Shown here piece after piece: positions 34,188-46,100 of a stretch of DNA of 64,000 nucleotides; positions within the stretch are counted from its first letter, which is position 1, and each line of letters opens with the position of its first letter. A model generated the notes under the pieces. That model worked only from the letters and a program-made list of their open reading frames with translations, had not been told where the DNA came from and did no database searches. Origin of the DNA: Oscheius dolichura. Taxonomy: Eukaryota; Nematoda; Chromadorea; Rhabditida; Rhabditidae. The stretch covers positions 1,488,001 through 1,552,000 of the forward strand of contig OW051496.1 of NCBI GenBank assembly GCA_932521035.1, in the 5' to 3' direction. The position numbers were made by a program, and so were the translations under genes.

Positions 34188-37100
34188 ATGGAGGTTCATC
34201 AGGCCCAGCCTCAGCAGCCGCCGCCGCCGTCGTCGCTGTTGTCGCCGCCGGCATCGCGTTTTATTGTGGATTCCTCTGCTGTTTCTTCAGCTTTTACGGA
34301 ATTTGTGATCGCTGGACGGCACGAATTTGCCGCCAGCGGTGGTAGTGATGTCCCCATACTCACACAATTGGGCGAATATATCACAACACCGTCGCGGCAG
34401 GATTTTATCACGGCTGAAGCTGAAGAAGCACGACGATTCCTAACGGCTACGGTAGCTACGACAGCCAGCAGCGGAGGAATTTGCGACGTCGCCTCCGCAG
34501 CTACAACACAACAACAGCAGCAAATGAATGCCGACGAAGATTTCATCTACGCTCCGACCATCAAGGTGGGTCCCCTCCAAACGAGCTGCCCTTGTTAGTG
34601 AGCGACAAAGTAGAGCAGCGGGCCGCTGTCACTTCTTTCTTTCTCTAGATTCTGCTCCAAAATTCTACTGACTCTTGTTTTCTATTCATTTTTTATCATA
34701 CAGTAATCCGGAAAAGGCACTAGGTGCTCCTCCAGTCGTTCCTTCAGAAATACTCTTTTGCATTGGGTAAGGAGTAGCCTTTTACCTTTTCTCTTTGTAT
34801 AATAACCTTCTTTTGCCGTTTTTTTCCCTTTATATTCTTACGGGGATCATTTGTCTAATATCTGGTCCGTAACGGGGATCATTCGGTAAAACAGAATATC
34901 ATTTCTAGGATAACTTTTTGCGTTCTTTCGAATTATATTGATCTTGGCCCAAAAAGCCAGCCTAAAGCTAGAACATCCCCTTGTAAATCTAGGCATAGGG
35001 CACATTTCTTGCCTATAATTGGTAAAAATATAGATATGGGCCGCCTTCAGGTACCGTAACCCTAAAGACCCGATTTTCCAGGTAGATCAAGAAAACTGTT
35101 GCTCCTCTTGCGAAACTCCAATCCTCGACAGGGTACTACTACAAACTAATGGAAGGTCAGTTTCACACGCCCGGTTGTTAAAAATTTCTAGGTCCTGGCA
35201 CGAGCAATGTCTTCGCTGTATCAACTGTGCTTGTTCGCTTCACAATCAGCCGACTTGTTTTGCCCGGGAGGCGAATATTTTCTGTAAAAGCTGCTATGTG
35301 AGGTAGGGCATCTTTCCCCCGCTCTTCTACCGTAATCCTCTGGAATTGGCTAGAATTAGATTGAGTAATATGGAAAGCGGAAAGGCGGCGACGCAGAGCA
35401 ACAGCAGGGGGCAGGGAATAACAGGCAACAGCGCGTCGAAATTTGAGAAGAAACCATCTGGAACGGTAGCAAGGCATTTGGTCGGATAAGAGTTACTTTT
35501 TCATCTTTGGAAACAATTATAACCTTTAAAAAACGACAAATCATCTTTTCTCCTTCTTACTGTAATATAAATTTTTTAGGTGTAAAAAGCTTAAGATTAC
35601 TGTAGCTTCTTCCAAAGCCAAGGGCACCCTTCTCAGTATTAAATTCTGCTCACTTTTGGAAACCCCTCTATTATCGGCTAATCCTCTTTGCAAAAACATC
35701 TGGTAACAGAGAGCAGCAGAAGAGAAAAAAACGGAGGAGAGCAGTATCGGTGTGGGAGAATATCCCGCAAATCCCTGATCTGTCCCGTATTGCTAATGAC
35801 AGGTTGTCAGGTAGTAATTGTTACAGTAATCCGGTCGCGGCTAATTGTCCTCCTGACGCAATGAAATCTCCCTTCAGCCCTAGGCGACAGATGGATCGCC
35901 GAGAGATTGAGGAAGGAGAGAGATTAAAGGCTCCCCTATTCGAGAACCCGTTTTTTTGTCTCCTGTGGGTTGCTTCCCGTATTTTACAGTGTAAAACAAC
36001 CTTTAACCTTCAATACACCATAATATGGCTATTTTATACATTCCATATAACCGGGTTAGTCAAATTAGCCAATTTGGAACTATTTACCCCTTTAAAAGAT
36101 CTTTGCCTTCCATTTTCCGATTGAAACTAACTATAAAAGTGTTTTTCTCTGGAAGCTCATATTTTTATGTCTTAGAATAATTATAAAATAAATCAGGCGC
36201 TTATACGAAGTTTTGTAGTCTATATAGGTCGTCTGCATAAAGGAAATCTTGCCTCATTTCTATGCAAACTTGTATTAATTCTTCCCTCTGCTCTACGATT
36301 AGCGTATGAAAAGTCGTGGCTGCTCCCGCCGGTTAAGGGTGTAAATTGGATAATTGGACCAGTCACTGTGAGCCCCGTTCCAAACACTTGTGGATCAAAG
36401 CGGCACCCGAAAAACGGATTACCGCCCTTCCTTCTCGGAGCTAGCATCCGAGAGAGTCTAGGGGGGATTTGACAGATGGACACGGGAACGACACAGTAGC
36501 CGAGCCACTTGACTCTTTCTATTCTCTCTATTGATGTCTGGTGTAAAACCAGCCGACAGGATTAGAACAGCCGGGGAGAAATGAAAAGAAAATAGCGAAC
36601 CGTCTCTAATAAAGGACTTGGTTTCCTCGTTTCCTTTTGTGTCCGTGCTTGAAATAAAATAAAAACAGAAATTAAGAAAACCTCGAGTGGAATACAGTAA
36701 AAATAGTGTAAATATCCCGTTAAAAATATTACAAAAAAAAGAGATAAAATATGGATATTTTCAGGCAATTTGGAACAAAATGTGCTTCCTGTGAGAGAGT
36801 GATCCATGCCACCGATTGGGTGCGACGAGCCAGAAGTTTGGTCTTTCATCTGGCCTGTTTTGTATGTGACCAGTGTAAAAGGTTGGTTTAACCATTTTTA
36901 CTGTTCTTGTTTGCTTTCCTGTATCCGTAAGGAATCAACTACCCGGGTAAAATTCGATCTGCGCGGGAGGCAGCAGGGTGGCAAAATTTACCCAGCCCAT
37001 GCTCGGCTAGAAGAACTTCTGGCTGCTATTTTTGTTTACGCCTGCTTTTTCGTGAAAAGTTTTGTATTACAAAGTTGTTCAATACGGCGTGACAAACAAA

Positions 37101-39142
37101 TTCATCCATTATTTACGAATTTTCGACCAGAAAATCGCTCGCTATTAGGAACGTTCTATAGTCATCTGCGCTGTGGGACCAGCCTTCTTCAAACCGGGTC
37201 CCACAGCGGAGGCGCGTGGCGAAATTTGAATTGGTGTCTTTTCCGTTGGAAATATAAAAGTGGACGGTTTACTGGCTAGGGTTTCCTTATGTCGGGGTAC
37301 CCACCGGACGATCTTTTTACCATACGCGGGTAGTTGATTTCTTACGGCCTCTGATGCGGTTTTTTGCATTGTAACGAAAGGGAACGCTATGGCACCATCA
37401 GAAAAGTGTGAAAGCAATGAAACAGTGTCTTTTGCGTTCGTTCGCCACCGCTAATAGAATTGCTCGAACGTTAAAATGACCCGCGTTTTCCCTGTAAAGG
37501 GATAAATTGTCAATTTTCTGGGGCAAAAAGCGGTTGGTCTGCCAAGCAGAATTGTTGATAAAATGGCATGAATATTATTTATATTTCCATCAAAACGAGA
37601 CTAGGTTGACCCAGTTATGCTCGCGTTCCAGTCTCACCCCGCGCCTACGGCGGCCGGCGGCCGCCGACGCGGGGGTTGTAGGCGTGGGTCTAGGTTCCGT
37701 GTTAAATTCTCCCCCGTTTTATTGGTTTCGGTCGAAATCTCTTGCTTTGACAAAACGAAAAGCGAAACCATTTTTGACCGCTAGCTGACCAAATCCGGCT
37801 GGCTACGGAAAAAGAGCTTAACTTTGGTAAAGTGCTGTCGATTCCTCACTGTGACGCGCCAGAGCGTAACCAAGAATAAACCGCGAAAACGTTCTCAACT
37901 CAAAAAAAGTTGTGGGGTTACATATCCCATTTTTTTATAACCAAGTGAAAAAGAATCCGTTTGAAGAAACGTCATCGTTTTTAGGCAACTGTCCACTGGT
38001 GAAGAATTCGCCTTACAAGAATCCAGATTACTCTGCAAACAGCATTTCATCGAGCTTGTTGAAGGCGATTGTAAGTGTTTCTTTTATTTACTCTCGTGAA
38101 TGAGGAAAATTAGCAGGCACAGCGACTCAGAAGCAGAAAACGAAACGGGTGAGAACAACCTTCGCCGAGGAGCAGCTCCAAATATTGCAGGTAGGCCTGG
38201 ATGGACAGCGGGCACACGAGTGTAACTTTTCAGAATCATTTCCGAGTAGATAGCAATCCAGACGGTGCTGATCTCGAACGGATAGCCAATATGACGGGCC
38301 TCAGTAAACGAGTAACTCAAGTGTGGTTCCAGGTATGCTTTCATTTTTATCATGTTTGTTGTTTTCCATTGGGATTACGGTAACTGTCTAAAGGGCGGCT
38401 GAAAAGAGATAATTACTAATTGGAGCTATTGAGAAACGGTTACAATTTTAGAATTCACGCGCACGGCAGAAGAAATATCAGGGAGGAGGGCAGAAGAGCG
38501 ACGGCGACGGAAATAGTCGGAGATCGTCGCAGGTAAGCATGCGAGTTGGCTTTTTATTCCATTTTTTATAGTTTTATTTTTTTAAATGGAAGGTGAACTT
38601 TCTTTCCACTATTTGGTTTTATAATTTGCCGGAAAAGTCATAAAATACCGGGGTTCATATGTTTTAGCTTTTGAAAATCGGACTAGAGCATCCAGAATCT
38701 GTAGATGGGCCACGTTATTTTTTATTGAGTGCAAAAGTTTCAAATACCGGGCGAAAAGCTGTGATTTTTGTTTTGTTTCTCTACAGGCAAACACCAAAAC
38801 CACTCTCCGAAACCGTCTTGGCCGAGTTAAAACTCCCCTTTTACGTGAATTCTTAAATATCAAAAATATACCCGATCCCTGGTACCACCTTAAAAAAGCA
38901 AAAAAATATATATATATAAAACTTGTTCAGGAGCCGACAAGTCCCACCCAAAAAAGTGAGGGCAGCAGTGACGGTGTCTTCAGCACTTCAGCCAATTCCA
39001 TCCCGTCTAGGTAAGGTGAATGCTTGCTTTTCTGTCAAATGTGCCACTTTTTCTATGAACTCATGGCAATTCAATCATTTTCAGTTCGGAAGAAGCCATG
39101 GCGGAATCGACGCTTGCCTTATCATCTCTCCAATACGAATAA
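34188..39142 (+). CDS. Awh: LIM-homeodomain transcription factor, Arrowhead/lim-4/LHX6-8 class
   Basis: Ten exons: 34188-34565, 35082-35155, 35192-35302, 36765-36881, 37985-38070, 38117-38190, 38234-38332, 38452-38532, 38931-39010 and 39085-39142 (stop). All phases agree. LIM1 runs [14 protein letters not shown] to FCKSCYV. LIM2 runs [30 protein letters not shown] and RQLSTGEEF to LLCKQH. The homeodomain has [36 protein letters not shown] and QNSRARQKK. The [21 protein letters not shown] set and a homeodomain with [15 protein letters not shown] are those of Arrowhead, C. elegans lim-4 and vertebrate LHX6/8, nuclear regulators of neuronal identity. The N-terminus is Pro/Gln/Ala-rich. The start at 34188 gives a compact N-terminus; an in-frame Met at 33960 is possible but follows atypical sequence. 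A Harbinger fragment sits in the intron splitting LIM2. Confidence 0.92.
34860..34985. repeat. Diverged family T arm relic
   Basis: aggataactttttgcgttctttcgaat resembles the arm sequence at 40597-40640. It lies in the first intron of the LIM-homeobox gene. Weak similarity only. Confidence 0.3.
36934..37085 (+). mobile_element. Harbinger left-end fragment in the LIM2 intron
   Basis: atcaactacccgggtaaaattcg... aagttttgtattacaaagttgttca matches 53727-53880, the left end of the Harbinger element, but no transposase follows. It is a truncated or internally deleted copy. Confidence 0.75.
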
Positions 39143-39639
39143 TCTAGTCATCTCTACGCTTTACTGATGTTTACATATTTTACTGCTTCTGCTCACCGTC
39201 TTGCCTCTCAAAAATGCATATGTGATTTAATTTTATTGTTAAAATTGAGAAGAAAACCCATAATGAACAATGTTTAACTATCCCCAAAGAAACGATCTTG
39301 ATTTGTACAGAAATTACCGTACTCATATCAGGAAATGGACACTAAAGCAGCTGTTAGACTCCCAGAAAGGTTACAAAACTTCGAGAGATCCGTGTTGGCC
39401 TATTTCCTAATTTTTCAAGAAAATCTTCTTCACCATGGCTTGTTCCATCTCAAGATTTGAGTCGAACTGTGTCCAGCATCGACTACCAACATAATGTTAC
39501 GGCTTCGGAACGTTCCTTTTGAGGTCTCCTAACTGCTGACTCCAAGATTATACTCGTTTCAAACGCATTGTTGCGATCAATCGGTCTTTCACATTCCGTA
39601 AAAGAATAATTAATCCCTTTTACCGGTTACCGGCTTTTC

Positions 39640-39905
39640 AGTCAAGTTGTGTCTAGAATAGAAGTCAGTTCTCGTTCGCTTCTCCCACTGGACGGCTGCT
39701 TCCCCTCTCTTTTCTACTACTGAAGAATGGCTCGACTTTTGCCTGGACTGGACGGTCGCCGCCACTCGGAGAAGGAACCCAGCTGGAGGACGACTCTACT
39801 CGCTACGATTCGCTACAATACTTACACGAGATCACTATCATCCCTTCGTTACCAATGAGTCAGCAAAGTAACTTGATTGGTTAATAACAAAGAAAATTAA
39901 AGATT
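39640..39905 (+). repeat. Dispersed repeat R, copy 3 (3' half)
   Basis: From gtgtctagaatagaagtcag through gacttttgcctggactggac to gaaaattaaagattt it matches the 3' half of copies 1 and 2. Confidence 0.75.
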
Positions 39906-40380
39906 TATTTTCTTGTGCACTTTTCATGTCCCAGGGTGAGTTTGCAGTCCTATCCAAGCATTACTAAATGGCTAGCATTCCATCTCGGGCATAACGCATT
40001 CCTTCTTCAATATGGGTCGTTTTGGATTCAAAAAAAGAGGAACAGAAATGCAAGTTGAACAATAAACACAAACCATGATTATTATCTTCATTAGGTAGGC
40101 TAATTGATAGAAACGACAATAGCGAGTCAGAGACACAGTTCCCATGTGCGTAAAAGATGACTTTTCTCATCGTTATGATATGTGTGCGTTCTTTTTCGCT
40201 TGGAACCCGTCTAGCGTGGCCCTTTGCCAAGTCTGTTCCAAACTAAAAATCACACCAAAGCCAATAGGCTCTAGGCCATTTGTGGTGCTTGAAATGGAGT
40301 GCCAAAGCAATTAAACTCACCCTGTTGACAACTATTATCCATCACAAATCGTTTTTCTCATCATAATATAGAAGCAAAAG
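39906..40380. other. Intergenic, no gene seen
   Basis: Short frames only; no splice-linked set or domain. Confidence 0.4.
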
Positions 40381-40382
40381 AC

Positions 40383-40662
40383 GATTGCTCCAACAGGGAT
40401 TCGAACTCGGCCAGAAAAAATGCAAAAATCTTGTAAGCGAGTGCACTATCCACTCGGCCACTACGGTTCACATTCTACCTGCTGCAATTCCAAGGATATA
40501 AGGACGAAAACCAGTTTTGACAAATTTAACATGTAAAACTGAATTGGCGTGCTACACCGTAACGCGAGTCATTTTGGGAAAACAGAACCCGGTGCCTGGG
40601 ATAGTTTTTGACGCTCTTTCGAATGCACTAGGTCCCAACCTAAGGTGAAAAGGTTCCCTTGT
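40383..40662 (-). repeat. tRNA-like module plus foldback arm (family T, copy 2)
   Basis: The minus strand has tggccgagtggatagtg and, about 50 nt later, gagttcgaatccc, very close to tRNA A and B boxes. The higher-coordinate part (40485-40662) is the arm shared with copies 1 and 3. The acceptor-stem ends do not pair well, so this is not called as a functional tRNA gene. Confidence 0.65.
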
Positions 40663-40703
40663 CAGATCTGACAAATCGTTTCGTTAAAATAATTTATTGG
40701 GTG

Positions 40704-43700
40704 TTATGCTCTACAATGACAAAGACGATCGGCGAAGTGTTGAGGAATAATCACAGAAGACATCAAACACCAGGTATATGGAAGGGATGGTCCATCTCGC
40801 CACCGTTCTCCATCGAATATTTCAACTCGACTCAAATCTGGCAATTTTACTCCTTGACGACCACCAATTGCATAGATTTCATTGTCAAGGACTATTCCAG
40901 CGAAGTGCGAAGAAGGATATTTCGTTGGTCGCAACGGTTCCCATTCAGAATATATTTGTTGAGGGTCTAGCTCCCAAACTGTGTTATATGTTCCATTACC
41001 AGCTCCTCCGATTAAAATGAGCTTATTTCTATAAGTGACGAGAGAATGGCCGCCACTCTTTGTCTTCGTATCGGAAAATTCAACCCAACAACCAATTTCC
41101 GGATCAAAACATTCCATTGTTCTTGTAAAGGTCGTCTCAGCAATCCATCCTCCAGAAATAATTATTTTATCATTCCATAATGCTGTTGCAGCAGCAGCTC
41201 TAGAAGTTCTCATTTCTCTAAAACATTCGGGTAATTATTGATATTTTATTGAAGGCAGGGAAAGTGTAACCAAAAAGAACGTACTGGTACTAAAGGATAG
41301 GACATTCCCCGGAAAATAAGAGGCAAAGAGTACTTACGGTATCTGTGTCCATTTATCCTCCTTCGGATCATATCGTTCCACACTTTTTAGGGGCTCTCTC
41401 TTTTCATTCCATCCTCCAAATACCCAAATGTATCCATTCCATTCCAAACAACTATTTGTAATCCCTGCGCGTTCCTCATTCATATCAGCCAGTCGTATCC
41501 ATCTCATATTTTTGTTCAATTTATACAACGCTTTAGGATTATAGTAGCCACCCAATAGATAGAGTTCTCCGTTGAGATAGACTGCTCCAGTACAGACAGC
41601 ATTATGTGGTAGTTTCAATTTTAATTCTATCCATTCTGACCGGTCAGCGCTCAATACTGTCATAGCATCAAAATTTTTACTATCTCTCCATCCTCCCGCG
41701 ATCAATATCTCAATCTGGGTTGTTCAGCCAACAGCAAAACTCACCGTTTTCCGTTCTTTTTCTCTTGAAACACCTCCTACTTTTTCCTCCAAAGTATTAA
41801 AAACGTTTGCTACTTCTTTTGGATTAACTGAAAGAACTGCTATTTGGGAATTAGTTGGTCAAGAATTAGTCAAAAAAGTGGACTCAAAAAATAATACAGC
41901 ATCAAACTAACCAGTTAACGTGACTTCCTCCGTTCTTTCTTGTAAATTACCGACATTTCTATTCCTATACTGATTTACTTATTAATAAAAGGAAAATTGA
42001 AGCTCACTATTTTTGGTGTCATTTCTCTTGAAATAGTTCCCACTCGTTCCAATGAATTAAGATCAGGCGCCTCTGCTACCGTATTTGGAATAAGATTGGC
42101 TGAAAGAACCGCGAATCCGCAAAAGTTTGGAACTGATCATCGACATGAGTCCAATCAAGCTGTTATTGTTATTTTTTTTATTGTTATTTCTGATGGCAAT
42201 CACTTGCTCTCGACTTCGAAAATAGACCATTTACCATCTTTAACCCCTCGTAAAACCACATGGAACCCTTATTTTTTTTACTTGTTCGTAATCAGCGTCA
42301 AAAACTGAGTCGAGTGAGCCTATTTCCAGCCCTTAACCGACAATTTTGCCTCCAACTTTCGTGACTTTGTTCGTGAGTTCGCGACGTACCAGAAATGATT
42401 TGCTAAAACGAAATAGCCCTGTCGCGAAGCGAAGCTACGGGGCATAATTGCGAATTAGTTGGTCAAGAATTGATCAAAAAATTGGACACCTCAAATTAAT
42501 CCTAATACATCATCAAACTAACCAGTTAACGTGACTTCCTCCATACTTTCTTGTAGCTCACTGACATTTACCTCCATACGCTGATTTACGTATTAATTAA
42601 AGGAGATCTGAATGTCTCACTCACTGTGTTCGATCCCATTTGCTGTCCTGAGAGACGTTCTCCAAAAATATCAATAATTTCTTTTACTGTCAGCCTATCG
42701 GGTGGGTTTGCTTGCCAACATCTAAAAAACTCATAGAAAGGTAAGGCGTTATGATCCCTTCGTATTAATGTTGCCATGTCCTTGTCCATTTTATCTGTTT
42801 CTATAGTCGGGCGGGCGCCCGCGAGAATTTTGTTCGCAAGAATATAGTGTGCCACGTTTCCCAACTCGTTATATGGTATCCTAAAATAAATGGTTAGAAA
42901 GAGTGGAATTATTACTTTTTATGGAATATTTCCCAAACAGTTATTCCTAGCGAATAAACATCCGACGCGTGGCTGCATTTCCCGGTATTAAGGACTTCAG
43001 GTGCCATGTAACGAAAAGTGCCGGCTCTGCATAGAAGTCGTAAGTATTCGGGGTGGTCAAAGACAAATGTTGAGAAGAAAGGCGACCTACCCTGCCGTTG
43101 TACTGCGGTCAACATCCTTGGCTGCTCCAAAGTCGGCCAATTTTAGGTGATCACCGGCCACCAGAATACTATATTCCAAATGGCTTATAAAATTGTTCTC
43201 CTTACTTTTCCGGCTTGATGTCTCGGTGAATAATTCCGTATTTATGGAGAAACTGTATTCCCCGAGCAATTTGCTCGATCCACAGATATATTTGCAACAA
43301 ATCGTAAGATTTTGTGGTATCATATATCACTAAACATCATACGCTAAATTTAAAAGAAAACCAAACCTTTATGAAGACTTCCCCTTTCGACATATTCCAT
43401 CACATAACCCAAGAGGATGGATTTGTCAGATCCGTCCCACAGTATCCCATACAATTGGACGATATTGGGATGCTTATGCTGCAATGAAAACGTTTTTAGA
43501 ATAAAAAAAAGAGGGATCTTTGAAACGGGTACAAATTGTCTCGTTGCCGGAGAAAAATCAACGAAAAATCATCATCCCCGGAAAAAAGTACCTGAATAAG
43601 GATTTCAATCTCCTTTCTATATCTTTCCGGTGGTTGTTCTCTTGAACCGAAAAACTTTTTAACAGCGATTGTTCTAAAATAGACTTCCTCTATAAAAGTT

Positions 43701-43812
43701 CCTCAAAAAACTAACCCAAAGTCTTCCAATTTTCCCGAAAAAATGGAACCCCCACCACCGCTGGCAATTAGGTTCATATTTGTAAAGTCCTTCTTAGTAT
43801 AATACGGTATCT
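40704..43812 (-). CDS. TKL-type protein kinase fused to a Kelch propeller (locus C)
   Basis: Minus-strand exons: 43812-43716, 43673-43592, 43478-43367, 43329-43206, 43168-43091, 43026-42916, 42880-42621, a linker exon (42099-42008 or 41827-41745), 41714-41338 and 41217-40704 (stop). Kinase motifs: ASGGGGSIF loop, IAVKKF, HPNIVQLYGI, VMEYVERGSL, HRDIKPEN, DFGAAKD, YMAPEV, DVYSLGITVWEIF and CWQANPPDRLTVKEI. All catalytic residues are present. Kelch repeats follow (IAGGW, LLGGY, VFGGW, ISGGW, LIGG, AIGG). It is more diverged than loci A and B, which resemble each other. Its last kinase exon is longer than theirs (fusing two exons), and it has linker exons they lack. Predicted soluble, cytosolic. 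The family is recognised by domain only; substrates are unknown. First coding exon not found. Confidence 0.82.
41745..41827 (-). other. Alternative linker exon L2 of locus C
   Basis: 83 nt with an acceptor ctttcag and a donor gtgag. It encodes NPKEVANVFNTLEEKV... SREKERKT, begins in phase 1 and ends in phase 0. It resembles L1 in length and in the shared SRE motif. Confidence 0.65.
42008..42099 (-). other. Alternative linker exon L1 of locus C
   Basis: 92 nt with an acceptor ctttcag and a donor gtgagc. It encodes NLIPNTVAEAPDLNSLERVG... SREMTPKI, begins in phase 1 and ends in phase 0. Flanking intron segments are duplicated around L2. Confidence 0.65.
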
Positions 43813-43993
43813 CTATAACGCAAAAATTTTTAAATTGTATTAAAACGCACTCGGAATCATGGCCATTTTTTCTTGTTAGATTGTAGAAAGTCGATTGGGA
43901 AGACGCTGTATTGAATGCCGGGGAGAAGATAAGGAAAATATGGCGCTTGCCCCTCGCCTTTATCGTTTCTTTTCTGATTAGAAATTCAATTTC

Positions 43994-44541
43994 AGGAACA
44001 GTGAGGGAGTTTTTCGACCAGGTCTCAGAAAATAGAGAATTTTTCGCTGATCACGATGCACTATTTTATAAATCATAAAAATGTCAAAATATCGAGAAAA
44101 ATGCGTTCAAAGTGCTCGAATATCGACCAACGTCAGCATCCCAAGTTACGGACGTCAGCACGCCGGTGCCCGGGAAGAACGTTTTTTCAAAATTTGATCA
44201 GCATTCGTCAGCATTTTGATGATGTATCGCTATTTTTATCGTTTCTTTTCATTTTTTCCACATTTTAAACGATCCCTATATGTACACCAAAGGTAAATAC
44301 CGTAAAACCTCTATTACAACCCCACCTCTAATAGGACCCCACCCTCTATTACAACCCCCCTCTCAGAGCACAATGGAAATATAAAGCCCCGCCCTCTAAT
44401 AGAGCCACCTCTTCGCGAAGGTATCGAAATATACAACCACATGGGGTTCTAATAGAGGTTTTACGGTATAATGAAAACAGTGAAATATGAAAAAATTGCT
44501 TTTTCTGTATACGGTAGCAGAAAAACTCCCTGACTGTCAGG
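43994..44541. mobile_element. Second copy of the 22541 MITE, with a nested insertion
   Basis: Starts ggaacagtgagggagttttt and ends aaaaactccctgactgt, matching 22541-22904 along its length apart from an internal stretch at 44300-44466 and small indels. The flanking TTAA is no longer intact on the left. Confidence 0.85.
44300..44466. mobile_element. Nested TA-type MITE
   Basis: ccgtaaaacctctattac at the left is mirrored at the right by taatagaggttttacgg, with TA on both sides. The uninterrupted sequence at 22826-22837 shows the empty site. Confidence 0.9.
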
Positions 44542-44559
44542 GACATAAAACAACTTGGG

Positions 44560-44998
44560 CTTAAAACATTCGCCTTTTTCTCCTGATCACGATGGTATAT
44601 TTATTTTTGCATATGGACGCCTGTATCACGAGAAAAATACACATTTATGATCAAAATCCGGTCGAAACAAGACACCTTTATGGGGTCCCGCAACGATCAA
44701 GATCACAGAAATGGAACGCATTTATGACTATAGCATAGAAATGCAATTTTCTCGTGATTCCGACGTTCATATGCAAAAATAACCATATCACCATGATCAG
44801 GAGAAAACGGCGAATTTTTTATTGAGTTAGTTTGCTAGATTTTTGAGAGAGAAAAGGCGGAAAACGCTAGATGAGTCGTAAAAACAAACGACCCCGAAAT
44901 GAAAAGTTGGATAGAGAATAGGCCCATACGTAGTCAGTCGCATGGGATTCGGTTGTTCATGGTCAAATGATCACTTCCACTTGGTTCCTGACAGTTCC
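44560..44998. repeat. MITE-like sequence ending in a TTAA-type terminus
   Basis: An inner inverted pair (ttctcctgatcacgatggta and taccatgatcaggagaa-like, with imperfect arms) spans about 44575-44805. Near 44998 the sequence ends gacagttccTTTAA, the terminus of the TTAA family. Boundaries are unclear. Confidence 0.45.
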
Positions 44999-44999
44999 T

Positions 45000-45800
45000 T
45001 TAAGTTATCAATAGAAGAAAAAAATTTGGGGTCGATATGGCCGAATAAAACATGGAAAACACATGAAAATGTATAGAAACGTATATATGAAAAACTGGCA
45101 TGTGGTCGCTGCGGGACCATTTTAGCCATTTTAGACCTTTGAGGTGCCGACCTCGGCGAGCTGTGTTATAGTCTGTTTCAAATTGAAAAACTTGAAAAAA
45201 AAGAGAACGATAAAGTGTTTGTTATTTTTTAAGGAATGTACAAAAGGAGAACGATATTTCGGCGAGTCGAACCACTCCTTTTTTTACATCAAACATTTGG
45301 CTGAAACAACCGCTCCTTTTTTCTGTTTTTCTTTTTTAAAACATCCGGATATGGATACATAGTCTCCTTCATAAGGATAAAAAGGCGAATTTCTTCACGA
45401 ATATTTATCATTTACGGCTGAATGCTCCACTGTTCAAAGAAAATATCAATTTCCTTACTTTCGTTTATCCAGGTTGATCGAAAGGGCCATGATTTCCGAA
45501 TTTTCGAAAGTTTTCTACTGCTCAACAGAGAATCCCAACCATATAGATATATTTGAAAGCCAATAAAGCAATGGTTTTCTAGGAGAAATGCCATTTTTCA
45601 GTCTTTTCGTGTTTTCAAGAGTGGTCCTTCATTTAGAATTGAGACCTCCGCATAAGTCTATCTATTTTCCAAGAAGGAAATCTGACCTATCCTTGTGCAA
45701 ATCCAACACTGGAGCAGTTAGTTTTCAATGCCCGTCACTCTAGTCTTGTAAATAAATAGATATCTATATTCCTAGTTTTCTATATTATTAGCTACCCCAC
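45000..45800. other. Intergenic, no gene seen
   Basis: Short frames only. Confidence 0.4.
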
Positions 45801-45814
45801 TAGTGAGTCACACA

Positions 45815-46100
45815 CACGTAGTCTTGCGGAAGTCGCCAAAGAGGTGCGTCCGTAACGGTATATACAAGACGATAAAATGAGCACCTGCACTTTGATAGTA
45901 GATATTGTTTGGCTGGTCGCATTGCGTCCTTCCCTGCGCCGTCCAGTGATTGTCACCAACAAACGTGAAACCACGGTCATTAGATCAGAGTGAGAAGAGA
46001 CGGGATTCAGTGAGAATATAGCCAAAATTATCAGAAAGTTTCGACGGTCCATACCAGACAGGGAAAGGCATAAAATTGAATGGCGGGGGAGGCAAGGGTA
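45815..46100 (-). pseudogene. Possible remnant of a small secreted protein gene
   Basis: One minus frame reads FPVWYGPSKLSDNFGYILTES, then a TGA, then continues in the same frame as GFTFVGDNHW... CDQPNNIYYQSAG... TTCV-stop. An open-looking frame interrupted by one stop suggests a decayed gene or an unrecognised short intron. No family recognised. Confidence 0.25.

Noticed and set aside
34725-34770. Extra exon between the first and LIM1 exons of the homeobox gene
   Set aside because: None of its possible frames keeps phase, while direct joining of 34565 to 35082 is in phase 0.
40383-40480. A functional tRNA-Ser-like gene
   Set aside because: The boxes are good, but the acceptor and anticodon stems do not pair convincingly, and copies of the same module sit in repeats.
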